Positions 16,598 through 25,379 of a stretch of DNA of 45,751 bases are shown one piece after another (position 1 is the stretch's first letter; each line of letters opens with the position of its first letter). Below the pieces are notes generated by a model. It was not told the origin of the DNA and searched no databases. It saw only the letters and a list, made by a program, of their open reading frames with translations. Origin of the DNA: Bacteroidia bacterium (GTDB taxonomy: Bacteria; Bacteroidota; Bacteroidia; Bacteroidales; Prolixibacteraceae); the NCBI GenBank assembly GCA_026391295.1, contig JAPLDS010000024.1, positions 1 to 45,751 of the forward strand, in the 5' to 3' direction. The position numbers and the translations under genes are program-made.

Positions 16598-19021
16598 TTA
16601 AATATTCGACACTTTGATTAGGTCAGCGAAGACCCCCGCAGCAGTTACAGCAGCACCAGCACCATATCCTTTAATCAACATAGGATATTCATTGTAACGC
16701 TCACTGGTAAGTAATAAAATATTATTACTTCCTTCCAAATCATAAAATGGGTGACCTGGATCGACAACGACTAATGTTACTGAAGCCTGACCTTCATTCA
16801 TGACACCAACAAAGCGCCATTTTTGCTTTTTCTGTTCAAGAACAACTCTTTGTTTTTCAAATACTTCATCCATTTCGCTAATTGTATTCCAGAATTCATC
16901 CATCGATGAGGTGAAATACTTCTTTGGGATAAAGGAGTTATTTTTAACATCCCCTTGTTCTAATACATACCCAGATTCACGTGCGAGAATAACTAATTTT
17001 CGAATAACGTCGATTCCACTTAAATCAATTCGCGGATCTGGTTCGGCATAACCCATTTCCATAGCCATCTTAACCGCCTTGCTAAATGGAATTTCTGCAC
17101 TTAAAGTATTGAAAATATAATTTAATGTTCCAGATAATACAGCTTCAATGCGAACAATCCGATCGCCTGAGCGCATTAGATCATTGATGGTTGAGATCAG
17201 CGGCAGTCCTGCACCTACATTGGTCTCAAACAAAAACTTAACCCCATGCTTAGCAGCCATCTCTTTTAATTCGCGATAACGGCTATATTCTGACGAAGCA
17301 GCCACTTTGTTAGCAGCGACAACTGAGATGTAATTTTCAAGTGCGTAGAGGTAGTAATTAGCCACCTTATCATCCGCTGTACAATCAACAAAAACAGAAT
17401 TAAACAAATTCATCTCGACCATTGTCTCAGTAAATTGTTTCAGATCTGATTTGATTTCTGATTGTCCAATCGTATTTTTTAAGTCTTTAACATCAATACC
17501 TTCCCGGTCGAAAATCATCTTACGAGAGTTCGCTACACCGGAAAGCTTAAGTTTTAATCGATGCTCTTTAAGAAGTTTTTTCTGCTGTCGACCAATCTGC
17601 TCCAATAAATCACGACCTACAGTACCAATTCCGACCAAGAATATATTTAGTTCGACAAATGGAGATAGGAAAAAAGCTTCGTGAACGACATTCAGTGTTT
17701 TTTTCAGGTCTGAGTTTTTAACTACCCAAGAGATATTTAATTCAGATGCCCCTTGTGCTATAGCGACTACATTGATCCCATTCTTACCTAAAGTGTGGAA
17801 AAGTTTTCCTGCAATTCCTGCTGAATGTTTCATGTTTTCGCCAACAATGGCCAAAATAGAAAGTTCATTCTCACACGCTAGCTTACTGATCATTCCTGAA
17901 GCAATCTCACGTTCAAATTCACTCGAAATAGCCTCTTGTGCGATAGATTCAAATTTCGAATCAATGGCAAAACTTATTGAGTTTTCTGAAGATGCTTGAG
18001 AGATTAGAATTACATTGATCTCTTTATGTGCTAAGGCTCCAAACAGACGCATTGAAATACCGGTTACCCCAACCATTCCAAGCCCTTGGATTGTGAAAAG
18101 GGAAATACCTGAGATTGAAGAGATCCCTTTTATTGGGTGATCCTTACCTTGCAATTCCACCTGGCTGATCAATGTTCCGTCGCCTTCTGGATTCAAAGTG
18201 TTTTTAATATGAATAGGTATATTTTTCTGATAAACAGGAAGAATTGTTGGAGGATAAATCACTTTGGCACCAAAATGGGATAATTCCATTGCCTCAGAGT
18301 AGGTTAGCATGGGAATTGTATAGGCTTTACTGATCACGCGAGGATCTGCAGTCATAAATCCATCCACATCAGTCCATATCTCCAATTGAGTTGCATGTAC
18401 ACCAGCTGCAAATAAAGCAGCGGTATAATCTGAGCCACCTCTACCTAGGGTGGTACTCGAACCATCAGAGCCAGATGAAATAAATCCAGGGGCAACAGCA
18501 AATTTCGCAACCTCTGAACACCCTTTTGAAATCAGTTTATAGGTCAGATCAAAATCAACATTAGCCCTACCATAAGAAAGATCTGTTTTGATATACAAGC
18601 TGCTATCTAACAAAGGGATATTTAAATATCTGCTAATCAACAAAGAAGATAATCGCTCACCAAAACCAAGAATCTGATCTAATATCTTATTCGAAAGTAT
18701 CTTAGAACTAAGAACTTCCGCTGTAACTAATTCAAGTTTTTCAAAAAGCGGACAAAGGGCTTCAAAGGCACTTTCAGTCAAGTCTTTGGCATACAACCCT
18801 TCAATCACATCTTTATGTCTTTTCCGAATCGCCTTATGTTCGTCAGTCAGGTCAATTCCTTTAGCTGCATCATGCGCTAAACCAACAAGCATGTCGGTGA
18901 CTCCGCCCAGAGCAGAAACAACGACAATTATTTTTTCTTGTTGAGAAAGTACGATCTCTCCGATTCTTTTGATATTATCAGCCGAGCCTACAGAGGTCCC
19001 TCCAAATTTCAATATTTTCAT
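16598..19021 (-). CDS. thrA: Bifunctional aspartate kinase / homoserine dehydrogenase
   Basis: An 807-residue fusion that carries out the first and third steps of the aspartate pathway. The kinase half opens MKILKFGGTSVGSADNIKRI and has GRGGSDYTAAL (about residues 193-203). Two ACT-type regulatory segments follow at about residues 300-450 (VTGISMRLFGALAHKEINV and HTLGKNGINVVAIAQGASE). The dehydrogenase half starts near residue 460 with the NAD(P) site VGIGTVGRDLLEQIG and carries NVGAGLPLIST and the EAVLSGTLNYIFN catalytic region. Length is close to E. coli ThrA (820). It is the first gene of the threonine set. Feedback control by threonine is expected from the ACT segments. I see no leader-peptide attenuator in the 174 bases upstream. 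Confidence 0.97.
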   Translation of the reverse strand: MKILKFGGTSVGSADNIKRIGEIVLSQQEKIIVVVSALGGVTDMLVGLAHDAAKGIDLTDEHKAIRKRHKDVIEGLYAKDLTESAFEALCPLFEKLELVTAEVLSSKILSNKILDQILGFGERLSSLLISRYLNIPLLDSSLYIKTDLSYGRANVDFDLTYKLISKGCSEVAKFAVAPGFISSGSDGSSTTLGRGGSDYTAALFAAGVHATQLEIWTDVDGFMTADPRVISKAYTIPMLTYSEAMELSHFGAKVIYPPTILPVYQKNIPIHIKNTLNPEGDGTLISQVELQGKDHPIKGISSISGISLFTIQGLGMVGVTGISMRLFGALAHKEINVILISQASSENSISFAIDSKFESIAQEAISSEFEREIASGMISKLACENELSILAIVGENMKHSAGIAGKLFHTLGKNGINVVAIAQGASELNISWVVKNSDLKKTLNVVHEAFFLSPFVELNIFLVGIGTVGRDLLEQIGRQQKKLLKEHRLKLKLSGVANSRKMIFDREGIDVKDLKNTIGQSEIKSDLKQFTETMVEMNLFNSVFVDCTADDKVANYYLYALENYISVVAANKVAASSEYSRYRELKEMAAKHGVKFLFETNVGAGLPLISTINDLMRSGDRIVRIEAVLSGTLNYIFNTLSAEIPFSKAVKMAMEMGYAEPDPRIDLSGIDVIRKLVILARESGYVLEQGDVKNNSFIPKKYFTSSMDEFWNTISEMDEVFEKQRVVLEQKKQKWRFVGVMNEGQASVTLVVVDPGHPFYDLEGSNNILLLTSERYNEYPMLIKGYGAGAAVTAAGVFADLIKVSNI

Positions 19022-19136
19022 TCAAAAATTATTAAGTACAAAAAGTCACGACTTAAACCCTATGACCCATTTTGTTCTAGATTTACCTAAGAAAAAGATA
19101 CTACTTAGAATTTAATTTTTTGCAGTCACAAAAGTC

Positions 19137-19175
19137 AAAAAAAAATCTGAACCCTAAAATTTATGGTTCAGATTT
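19137..19175 (-). terminator. Rho-independent terminator after recA
   Basis: A perfect 11-bp stem (AAATCTGAACC at 19143-19153 with GGTTCAGATTT at 19165-19175) is followed on the minus strand by a run of nine T (19137-19145). It starts 20 bases past the recA stop and separates the bcp-recA transcript from thrA. Confidence 0.9.
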
Positions 19176-19195
19176 CTTTTTCCTTTAACCATAAT

Positions 19196-20218
19196 TTATT
19201 TATCCAATGAAGGCGTATAACTTGCAATGATCTTTGCTTCAAGCTCATCTAGCAATTCAGGGTTATCCTTCAACAAGGATTTAACACCCTCGCGACCTTG
19301 ACCAAGCTTCGTTTCACCATAGCTAAACCATGAACCAGCCTTTTTAATTATTTCAATCTCAACACCTAGATCAATAATCTCACCTATTTTTGAGATTCCT
19401 TCACCGTATAGAATGTCAAATTCAGCTTTACGGAATGGTGGAGCAACTTTATTTTTTACAACTTTAACTCGGGTGTGATTTCCTTGAACATCGTCACCAT
19501 CTTTAAGCTGGCCAATTCTACGAATATCTAGACGAACGGATGCATAAAACTTAAGTGCATTACCACCTGTGGTCGTCTCAGGATTCCCAAACATTACGCC
19601 AATTTTATCACGCAATTGGTTAATAAATATCACGCAAGTCTTAGTTTTACTAATACTTCCAGTAAGCTTACGAAGTGCTTGTGACATAAGTCTTGCTTGA
19701 AGACCCATTTTAGAATCTCCCATTTCACCTTCGATCTCTGCTTTAGGAGTCAAAGCTGCAACTGAGTCAATAACAATAATATCAATTGCGCCAGAGCGGA
19801 TAAGGCTATCGGCGATCTCCAAAGCTTGCTCGCCATTATCTGGTTGAGAGATTAATAATTCATTGATGTTAACCCCTAATTTCTGAGCATAAGTAGGATC
19901 GAAAGCATGTTCTGCATCAATAAAAGCAGCGATACCGCCAACTTTTTGTGCTTCTGCAATAGCATGAATGGCCAATGTGGTCTTTCCTGAAGACTCAGGA
20001 CCGAAAATCTCGATTACTCGACCTTTGGGATATCCACCAATTCCCATGGCTAAATCTAAGGCGATAGAACCCGAATGAATTGCCTGCACATCGTCAACAG
20101 GTTGATCACCCATTCTCATAATTGAGCCTTTACCATAACTCTTCTCAATTTTCTCCATTGTCAGCTGGAGGGCTTTCAACTTCTCACTATTGACTTTTTG
20201 CGAATCTTCCTTTGCCAT
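19196..20218 (-). CDS. recA: Recombinase RecA
   Basis: A 340-residue ATP-dependent strand-exchange protein central to homologous recombination and the DNA-damage response. The Walker A motif is GPESSGKTT with Lys79, Walker B is [11 protein letters not shown], and the [24 protein letters not shown] stretch, shown here in part as [15 protein letters not shown], is loop L2 and its neighbour. Length is slightly short because the acidic C-terminal tail is brief, as in other Bacteroidota. It starts 14 bases after the bcp stop, so the two genes form an operon ended by the hairpin at 19137-19175. No palindromic SOS box is obvious before bcp. Confidence 0.98.
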   Translation of the reverse strand: MAKEDSQKVNSEKLKALQLTMEKIEKSYGKGSIMRMGDQPVDDVQAIHSGSIALDLAMGIGGYPKGRVIEIFGPESSGKTTLAIHAIAEAQKVGGIAAFIDAEHAFDPTYAQKLGVNINELLISQPDNGEQALEIADSLIRSGAIDIIVIDSVAALTPKAEIEGEMGDSKMGLQARLMSQALRKLTGSISKTKTCVIFINQLRDKIGVMFGNPETTTGGNALKFYASVRLDIRRIGQLKDGDDVQGNHTRVKVVKNKVAPPFRKAEFDILYGEGISKIGEIIDLGVEIEIIKKAGSWFSYGETKLGQGREGVKSLLKDNPELLDELEAKIIASYTPSLDK

Positions 20219-20232
20219 GACTATATAGTTGT

Positions 20233-20700
20233 TTATTTTATTAATAACTCTTTAGATATCTGATCCGTATGCTCCTTTGTGTCTACTTTTTTAAACACTT
20301 TTTGAATAAGGCCATTTTCGTCGATTACAAAGGTCGTCCGAACAACACCCATATACGTCTTGCCATAATTCATTTTTTCGCCCCAAACACCATAAGCTTG
20401 CAAAATGACTTTCTCGGTATCGGCAATAAGGTTGAATTTCAAACCATATTTTGAAGCGAATTTAGCATGAGAAGCCTCACTATCAGGACTCACTCCAATA
20501 ACTTCGAATCCTTTTGAGATCCAATACTCATAATTCTCGCTCAGATTACATGATTCAGCAGTGCACCCTGGTGTATCATCTTTAGGATAAAAATAGAGAA
20601 TGACCTTTTTCCCTTTAAACATTGAAAGATTTATCTGCTCACCCTTTTGTGTGACTCCAGCAAAATCAGGCGCCACTGCACCTTCTAATAATTGACTCAT
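20233..20700 (-). CDS. bcp: Thioredoxin-dependent peroxiredoxin (Bcp/PrxQ type)
   Basis: A 155-residue cytoplasmic peroxidase that reduces hydrogen peroxide and organic hydroperoxides using thioredoxin. The active site PGCTAESC has the peroxidatic Cys46 and a second Cys51 five residues on, the atypical two-cysteine arrangement of the PrxQ group. The thioredoxin fold is evident from [15 protein letters not shown] and the conserved [12 protein letters not shown] segment. The sequence GGAAATG gives a fair ribosome site. It is directly upstream of recA, pairing peroxide defence with DNA repair in one transcript. Confidence 0.95.
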   Translation of the reverse strand: MSQLLEGAVAPDFAGVTQKGEQINLSMFKGKKVILYFYPKDDTPGCTAESCNLSENYEYWISKGFEVIGVSPDSEASHAKFASKYGLKFNLIADTEKVILQAYGVWGEKMNYGKTYMGVVRTTFVIDENGLIQKVFKKVDTKEHTDQISKELLIK

Positions 20701-20969
20701 TTCCTAGTATTTAGAATAATATTATTTCTTAGCTCAAGCTTAAATCAAATAAAATTTATGTCAAGTGCTATTTTTTTCTTTCAAAAAGTGGAAGTCCTTA
20801 AGAAATTAAGATCTTCTCGATGATTATTATACAAATATATGAATTTAAAGAAAATGGACTCAACTAAGAAAGCATTAAACTGAGAAAAATTATGAAAAGT
20901 TTATAACAATGATCGAAATTGTATAATTTTAGCTCGTAATTGTAAGACGTAACATTGACAAAAAGCATA

Positions 20970-22283
20970 ATGTGCAAAAAAGTTAACTCCATCCTAATTG
21001 CAATCTTAATTGCAATGTGCTTTAATAATCTCAAGGCACAGGAAACATCTGGAGATGAAAAACTTGCGATAGAATATTTCAAGCAAAAAGAGTATGAAAA
21101 GGCGCTCCCTTTATTTACTGAATTAATCAGCAAATCGCCCGACAATGCTATGCTTAACTATTATTATGGCATTACGCTTTTAAAGAATAATCGTTACAAA
21201 ATGGCGGCTAAGGAGGCGTTATTAAATGCAGTTGTTGACAACACCCCTTCAAATGCCAATTTCTACCTTGGCAATTATTTTCATGCATTGGGCAATTGGG
21301 CCGAAGCAATGGATTTTTACAAACGATATAAAGGGAGCAAGCAAGAGTCGAAAGAGTTGGAATACGACAAATATGTTTCGCTATGTTCGAAAAATATCAA
21401 TCCATTCAAACCCGACAACGGGGATGACAAAAAAGTATTTACCGATTCGATAAAATCACCTATCAAGCAACCTGATGAAAAGTCGTTTCCAATTCCAGAT
21501 TCTTTAAAAGCTGAATGGTTTAATTTTGAAATCAACAATCAATTAACCTATCATCGCATTAACGATTTTCAAAGTGAGGCAGCAAAAATCCTCTTTACCA
21601 AAGCATGGCTAGCAACCAGTAAAAACGACTCAATTGTTCGCAATACGGACTCCCTTCGGAAGGCACATGAAGAGACAAATAGCGTTACAACACGCCTTGC
21701 CTTAGTCCAACGCATTGTTGACGCTGAACAGCAATCCTATCAATTATTACGTGATCGCGAAAAGTATTTTGAGCAAGCGCGAGTAAAAGAATCGGGATAC
21801 TGGGAGAAAACTGGGAATGATACGATGGCGCAATTCATCAATCAAATAGCCCTTAGAGAGAAGGCCAGAGCAGATGAAATATTGAGCGCTCAAAAGAAGT
21901 TAGAGGAGAAGGTTGCAATTGTGCCTATTATTCAGACTCCTATTGAAACGTCAACTAAAACTGAATCCGCAAATCAAAGCTCTGTCGACACAAAAGAGGT
22001 TATCGTATATAAAGTTCAAATTGGTTCTTTTCTAAATGGAAAACTATCACCGGCATTTAAAGCTAAATATGATAAATTATCGAAATTTAGAAAGGTTGAG
22101 AAATTTATTGACCCTAAGAAAAATCACCTATACACCATTGGAAGCTTTATGGTATATAAGGATGCCGTTTTATTGAAAAACCAACTTATCATGGAGGGTC
22201 TTAAAGGTTCGGTTATCATTGCATTTAAAAATGGTGAACGAGTTCCTTTGCAGTCAGTCGTTAAAGAAGCAATAGTTAAATAA
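20970..22283 (+). CDS. Exported TPR and SPOR-domain protein
   Basis: A 437-residue protein. I use the ATG at 20970 rather than a TTG five codons earlier; it gives a signal peptide MCKKVNSILIAILIAMCFNNLKAQ. About residues 30-115 are tetratricopeptide repeats (AIEYFKQKEYEKALPLFTELI and NAMLNYYYGITLLKNNRYKMA and NFYLGNYFHALGNWAEAMDFY). The centre (about 120-330) is charged and probably helical. The C-terminal part (about 350-430) is a SPOR domain (VYKVQIGSFLNGKLSPAFKAK and LYTIGSFMVYKDAVLLKNQL). SPOR domains bind glycan strands stripped of stem peptides, often at the division site. The role of this protein is unknown; a periplasmic scaffold near peptidoglycan is a reasonable inference. clpS follows after 14 bases. 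Confidence 0.85.
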   Translation: MCKKVNSILIAILIAMCFNNLKAQETSGDEKLAIEYFKQKEYEKALPLFTELISKSPDNAMLNYYYGITLLKNNRYKMAAKEALLNAVVDNTPSNANFYLGNYFHALGNWAEAMDFYKRYKGSKQESKELEYDKYVSLCSKNINPFKPDNGDDKKVFTDSIKSPIKQPDEKSFPIPDSLKAEWFNFEINNQLTYHRINDFQSEAAKILFTKAWLATSKNDSIVRNTDSLRKAHEETNSVTTRLALVQRIVDAEQQSYQLLRDREKYFEQARVKESGYWEKTGNDTMAQFINQIALREKARADEILSAQKKLEEKVAIVPIIQTPIETSTKTESANQSSVDTKEVIVYKVQIGSFLNGKLSPAFKAKYDKLSKFRKVEKFIDPKKNHLYTIGSFMVYKDAVLLKNQLIMEGLKGSVIIAFKNGERVPLQSVVKEAIVK

Positions 22284-22297
22284 AGAGAAAATATTTC

Positions 22298-22573
22298 ATG
22301 GGTATTGAAAAGCAAAAAAACAGAACTGCACCAACAGATATCGACAAAGAAAACCTATGCACGTTGATTCTACACAACGATGACTATCACACATTTGACT
22401 ATGTCATAGAATCTTTAATTGAGATTTGTGAACTCGATGCCATACAGGCCACACAGTGTACTTATCTGATTCACTACAAAGGAAAGTGCGATGTAAAGAG
22501 AGGGTCTAAATCCTTTTTATTACCGATGCGTAGAGCTTTAGCAAAAAGGGATCTAAAAGCTGTTATCAGCTAA
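22298..22573 (+). CDS. clpS: ATP-dependent Clp protease adaptor ClpS
   Basis: A 91-residue adaptor that hands N-degron substrates to ClpAP. The family core is visible: LCTLILHNDDYHTFDYVIESL with Asn27 and Asp28, and YLIHYKGKCDVKRG with His59, which correspond to the three residues of the N-degron pocket (Asn34, Asp35, His66 in E. coli ClpS). The last third (LLPMRRALAKRDLKAVIS) fits the usual C-terminal helix and strand. It lies 14 bases after the TPR/SPOR gene and may share its transcript. No clpA is in the window. Confidence 0.92.
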   Translation: MGIEKQKNRTAPTDIDKENLCTLILHNDDYHTFDYVIESLIEICELDAIQATQCTYLIHYKGKCDVKRGSKSFLLPMRRALAKRDLKAVIS

Positions 22574-22609
22574 AACAGACCATGAAAATTCAGCCAACTC
22601 ACTGGCTAT

Positions 22610-23269
22610 CTATGATCGTTTAAATTTACTTAACAAGAAGACCTTAAGCTTATCTAGCTTGCTTAATATTGGAGTATAATTAATCTTATCAAGCCTAGGA
22701 AATAAGGCATTTGTTTCTCGCATATACTGAAGATATTGTTCCCCAAAATGGTTTATAAGTTGCTTCTCCTCTCGAGCAACAATATATTTATAGAACGGAG
22801 TTGCCGTAATTAAAAATGCTGGACCAACCAACCAGTTCTGAAGCATAAAAATCTGAGCTATTGCAACTGCAGCTATTGCAGCATACATCGGATGTCTAAC
22901 CCATTTAAACAAACCATCTGTAACTAACTTCTGTCCTTCACGCACCGCTGTATTTACAGACCAGGAAGAGCCTAATTCGGTATATGCTTTAAAGAAGAGC
23001 CAAAATCCAAAACAATACAATGCAAAAGCCGGAAAGCCCAACCATTTGGGTAAGTTGTAATCAAACCACGAAAACCAAGTTGAAAAGAGGTAAATAAGGG
23101 GCAATATTTGATAGCCAATAAGCACAAAAATTGAGTACTGACGCTCTTGTTCATTGAAATAGCTCCAGTAATTATTCAAAATGAATCTGCGGATATAGGC
23201 CACGAGCAGAATCAGCTGAAAAACCATACCGCAAAGAAAAAATATTTCAAGATACGCGCGATCCATCAA
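22610..23269 (-). CDS. Isoprenylcysteine carboxyl methyltransferase-family membrane protein
   Basis: A 219-residue inner-membrane protein with about five hydrophobic segments (for example FFLCGMVFQLILLVAYIRRF and YSIFVLIGYQILPLIYLFSTW, then LGFPAFALYCFGFWLFFKAY). The C-terminal half carries the ICMT/PEMT pattern: KWVRHPMYAAIAAVAIAQIF, then REEKQLINHFGEQYLQYMRETNALFPRL, quoted here in two halves as EEKQLINHFGEQYLQYM and RETNALFPRL, which binds S-adenosylmethionine in relatives. Bacteria lack prenylated CAAX proteins, so the substrate is unknown, perhaps a lipid or small molecule. It converges with clpS with 36 bases between the stops; a short AGCCA/TGGCT stem lies there. Confidence 0.8.
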   Translation of the reverse strand: MMDRAYLEIFFLCGMVFQLILLVAYIRRFILNNYWSYFNEQERQYSIFVLIGYQILPLIYLFSTWFSWFDYNLPKWLGFPAFALYCFGFWLFFKAYTELGSSWSVNTAVREGQKLVTDGLFKWVRHPMYAAIAAVAIAQIFMLQNWLVGPAFLITATPFYKYIVAREEKQLINHFGEQYLQYMRETNALFPRLDKINYTPILSKLDKLKVFLLSKFKRS

Positions 23270-23327
23270 CTAAATTAAATTAAATAGTAAATCCTTTAAA
23301 CATGCTATCAAAATAAGTTATTTTTTT

Positions 23328-23549
23328 TCAATGTTTAAAAGTTTCAAGATAAAGATCTTCAACTTTCTTTCGTGCCCATTGTGTTTTACGAAGAAACTTA
23401 AGAGATGAATTAACACTTGGATCAATAGCAAAACAATTTATACGAATTCTGCTAGATAATTCATCCCATCCGTAGTGGTCAACAAGCTCTTTCACAATAT
23501 TCTCGAGTGTGATTCCATGTAACGGATTATTTTTTTGCTCAGGTGGCAT
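23328..23549 (-). CDS. VF530-family putative DNA-binding protein
   Basis: A 73-residue protein whose sequence is the VF530/DUF2132 pattern almost end to end: [29 protein letters not shown], seen in parts as [10 protein letters not shown] and [11 protein letters not shown], then [20 protein letters not shown] and [11 protein letters not shown]. The family is small, single-domain and helical; it is described as possibly DNA-binding but its role is not established. It starts 16 bases after the stop of the DEAD-box helicase gene on the same strand, so the two are likely co-transcribed. The match in length and motif is close. Confidence 0.9.
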   Translation of the reverse strand: MPPEQKNNPLHGITLENIVKELVDHYGWDELSSRIRINCFAIDPSVNSSLKFLRKTQWARKKVEDLYLETFKH

Positions 23550-23565
23550 AGTTTAAATAAAAAGC

Positions 23566-24915
23566 TTAAAATTTAAACTTTGGAGGTTTGACAACAGCTA
23601 CAGGTTGTTTTTTCTTTATTCCGAATTTAGGATTACGTTGACCAGGACCGCCAAGATTAATCTTTTTATTCTTTACTTTTTTCTCATGAAATGCCCCTTG
23701 TGATTCTTTTATCGCACTTCCCGAGGAGTAATAAGTCTTGTCAAATAGATTAGTTGGGTTCTCTTCTTCGGTAAATAAATTAGAGATTATAAGGTTCTCA
23801 GGTAATGGTTGTTGTGGTATCTTCCAGTTCATCATAGCCTCAGCCTCACCAAGTGCTTCAACTTCCTTTGGAGTGATGAAAGATAGCGCGGCACCTTCCT
23901 TATCTGCCCTTCCTGTTCGACCAATACGATTGATATAATCGCCAGGCGTCTCTGCCACCTCAAAATTAATAACGTGCGATATATTGCTGATATCTAATCC
24001 ACGAGCAACAAGGTCGGTCGTAACAAGGATCCGATATACACCCTCTTCAAAATATTTCAGAGCATTAATTCGAAAATTCTGTGACTTATTAGAATGAAGC
24101 ACTCCAACTTTTCCCTCAAATTTTGAATGTATCAATTCAAACAAACGATCAGCTGTTTTTTTTGTATTCACAAAAACCAAGACCCTATTAAAGTCTTGAT
24201 TTTCTGTCAAAAGCAATTCTAATAAATTAACTTTAGTCTGATAATTCGGCACATGATACATCCATTGAGAGATCTTTGCTACCGGAGTACCATGAGGCTC
24301 AACTTCAATGCGAATAGTATTCGAAAAAAAATCGGTGATTAAACGATCAACATCCTCCGTAAGGGTTGCACTAAACATTAAGTTTTGACGTTTGGGAGCT
24401 ATAATTTCCATCAAACTTATTAGCTGTGGTCGAAAACCTAGGTTTAGCATCTCATCCACCTCATCAATAACAAGTTTCTGAATAGATTTAAGCCGAAGTA
24501 ATCCTGTCATTGCAAGATCCACCAAGCGCCCAGGTGTTGCTACTAAGACATCAAGGCCTGCATACAACTGTTCTTTTTGATTATTAATATTGGTGCCCCC
24601 GTATACGCCGACTACTCGAACCGACATATAAGTAGTTAGTTTACTTATCTCTTCAACTACTTGAAGGACTAATTCTCGTGTTGGAACCAAAATTAGAATC
24701 CGTGGATCTTTTTGTTTTGAGAATGTATACTGTCTTAATATAGGCAGTAAATAGGCCAATGTCTTCCCAGTTCCGGTCTGTGCAATCCCAATAACATCCT
24801 TTCCAGACATCACAACCGGAAATGCCTTTTGCTGAATCGGCGTTGGATTAGTAAATTCCAGATCTGCCAAAGCCTTAAGCAATGCACCATTTAAATTTAA
24901 TTCTTCAAAAACCAC
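23566..24915 (-). CDS. DEAD-box RNA helicase (with DEVD motif II)
   Basis: A 449-residue ATP-dependent RNA helicase. The Q motif is FTNPTPIQQKAFP, Walker A is AQTGTGKT (residues 45-52), motif Ib VATPGR, motif III SAT in LMFSATLTEDV, motif IV VLVFVNTKKTADRL, motif V VTTDLVARGLDI and motif VI NRIGRTGR. Motif II reads DEVD (151-154) rather than DEAD, and motif VI starts with Asn where His is usual; both keep the acidic and arginine residues needed for catalysis. The C-terminal 70 residues are basic and low-complexity (VKNKKINLGGPGQRNPKFGI), a likely RNA-binding tail. It is followed by the VF530 gene. The particular RNA substrate is unknown. Confidence 0.93.
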   Translation of the reverse strand: MVFEELNLNGALLKALADLEFTNPTPIQQKAFPVVMSGKDVIGIAQTGTGKTLAYLLPILRQYTFSKQKDPRILILVPTRELVLQVVEEISKLTTYMSVRVVGVYGGTNINNQKEQLYAGLDVLVATPGRLVDLAMTGLLRLKSIQKLVIDEVDEMLNLGFRPQLISLMEIIAPKRQNLMFSATLTEDVDRLITDFFSNTIRIEVEPHGTPVAKISQWMYHVPNYQTKVNLLELLLTENQDFNRVLVFVNTKKTADRLFELIHSKFEGKVGVLHSNKSQNFRINALKYFEEGVYRILVTTDLVARGLDISNISHVINFEVAETPGDYINRIGRTGRADKEGAALSFITPKEVEALGEAEAMMNWKIPQQPLPENLIISNLFTEEENPTNLFDKTYYSSGSAIKESQGAFHEKKVKNKKINLGGPGQRNPKFGIKKKQPVAVVKPPKFKF

Positions 24916-24937
24916 CCTAGACTATTTTTAGTTGGGA

Positions 24938-24945
24938 CAAAGGTA
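24938..24945 (-). promoter_or_regulatory. Predicted -7 element for the DEAD-box helicase gene
   Basis: TACCTTTG on the minus strand matches TAnnTTTG exactly, 22 bases before the helicase ATG. No TTG lies at the expected distance upstream, so only the -7 element is supported. Confidence 0.35.
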
Positions 24946-25032
24946 CATCGATTTGATCAGAAGATGATCATCGTGCAACCTCGAAAAATCAAAGATCGAT
25001 AAGAGATAGAATACGAAAGATAGATTTACAAC

Positions 25033-25075
25033 AAAAAAAGGGTCTTTAGCAAACCTATAGATCGCTAAAACCCTT
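25033..25075 (-). terminator. Terminator after the small lysine-rich gene
   Basis: On the minus strand a 12-bp stem with one bulged base (25064-25075 pairs with 25038-25050; core GGGT..TTTAGC against GCTAAA.ACCC) is followed by seven T (25033-25039). It lies 83 bases past the stop of the 35-residue gene and before the helicase gene, so its only plausible client is that small gene. Confidence 0.8.
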
Positions 25076-25158
25076 GTATTTTGAAACGCAAAACAAGATC
25101 CAATTTATGTCAAGAACACAGAATAGATCTTATTTTTGCAAAGAGAATCAAGTATAAT

Positions 25159-25266
25159 TTATCTTTTAGAATCCCGTTTGGCCTTCTTTTCAGCCCGTTT
25201 TTCTTTCAGATTTTTCTCTGGTTCTTTTTTATTTTTATCCTTGGTAGGGCTTTTCTCTTTGCTCAT
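25159..25266 (-). CDS. Small lysine-rich protein, 35 residues
   Basis: An ATG at 25264-25266 opens a 35-codon frame beginning MSKEKSPTKDKNKKEP and ending in LKEKRAEKKAKRDSKR. About half the residues are Lys or Arg, the rest mainly Glu, Asp and Ala; there is no hydrophobic segment or cysteine. A TAnnTTTG element lies 38 bases upstream and a terminator 83 bases downstream, so it looks like an independent transcript. The Ala/Lys/Glu/Arg end would suit a helix and nucleic-acid or ribosome contact, but the function is unknown. I recall similar small KEKRAEKKAKK-type proteins in sphingobacteria, which would need a search. It fills most of the otherwise gene-free gap 24916-25379. Confidence 0.65.
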   Translation of the reverse strand: MSKEKSPTKDKNKKEPEKNLKEKRAEKKAKRDSKR

Positions 25267-25304
25267 AATCGTAGTTGTTAAAATATTTTTGAATGTTTAC
25301 TCTT

Positions 25305-25312
25305 CAAAAATA
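25305..25312 (-). promoter_or_regulatory. Predicted -7 element for the small lysine-rich gene
   Basis: TATTTTTG on the minus strand fits TAnnTTTG, 38 bases before the ATG of the small gene. The surrounding DNA is very AT-rich, so the match could be by chance; there is no well-placed -33 element. Confidence 0.35.
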
Positions 25313-25379
25313 ATAAATATTGAATTAAAATACCATTTAAAAATGCAACTTTGAAATATACAAAGTAAAATATCCCGTA

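Noticed and set aside
22574-22609. Terminator between clpS and the methyltransferase gene
   Set aside because: Only a five-base stem (AGCCA/TGGCT) with no T-run is present, too weak to call.
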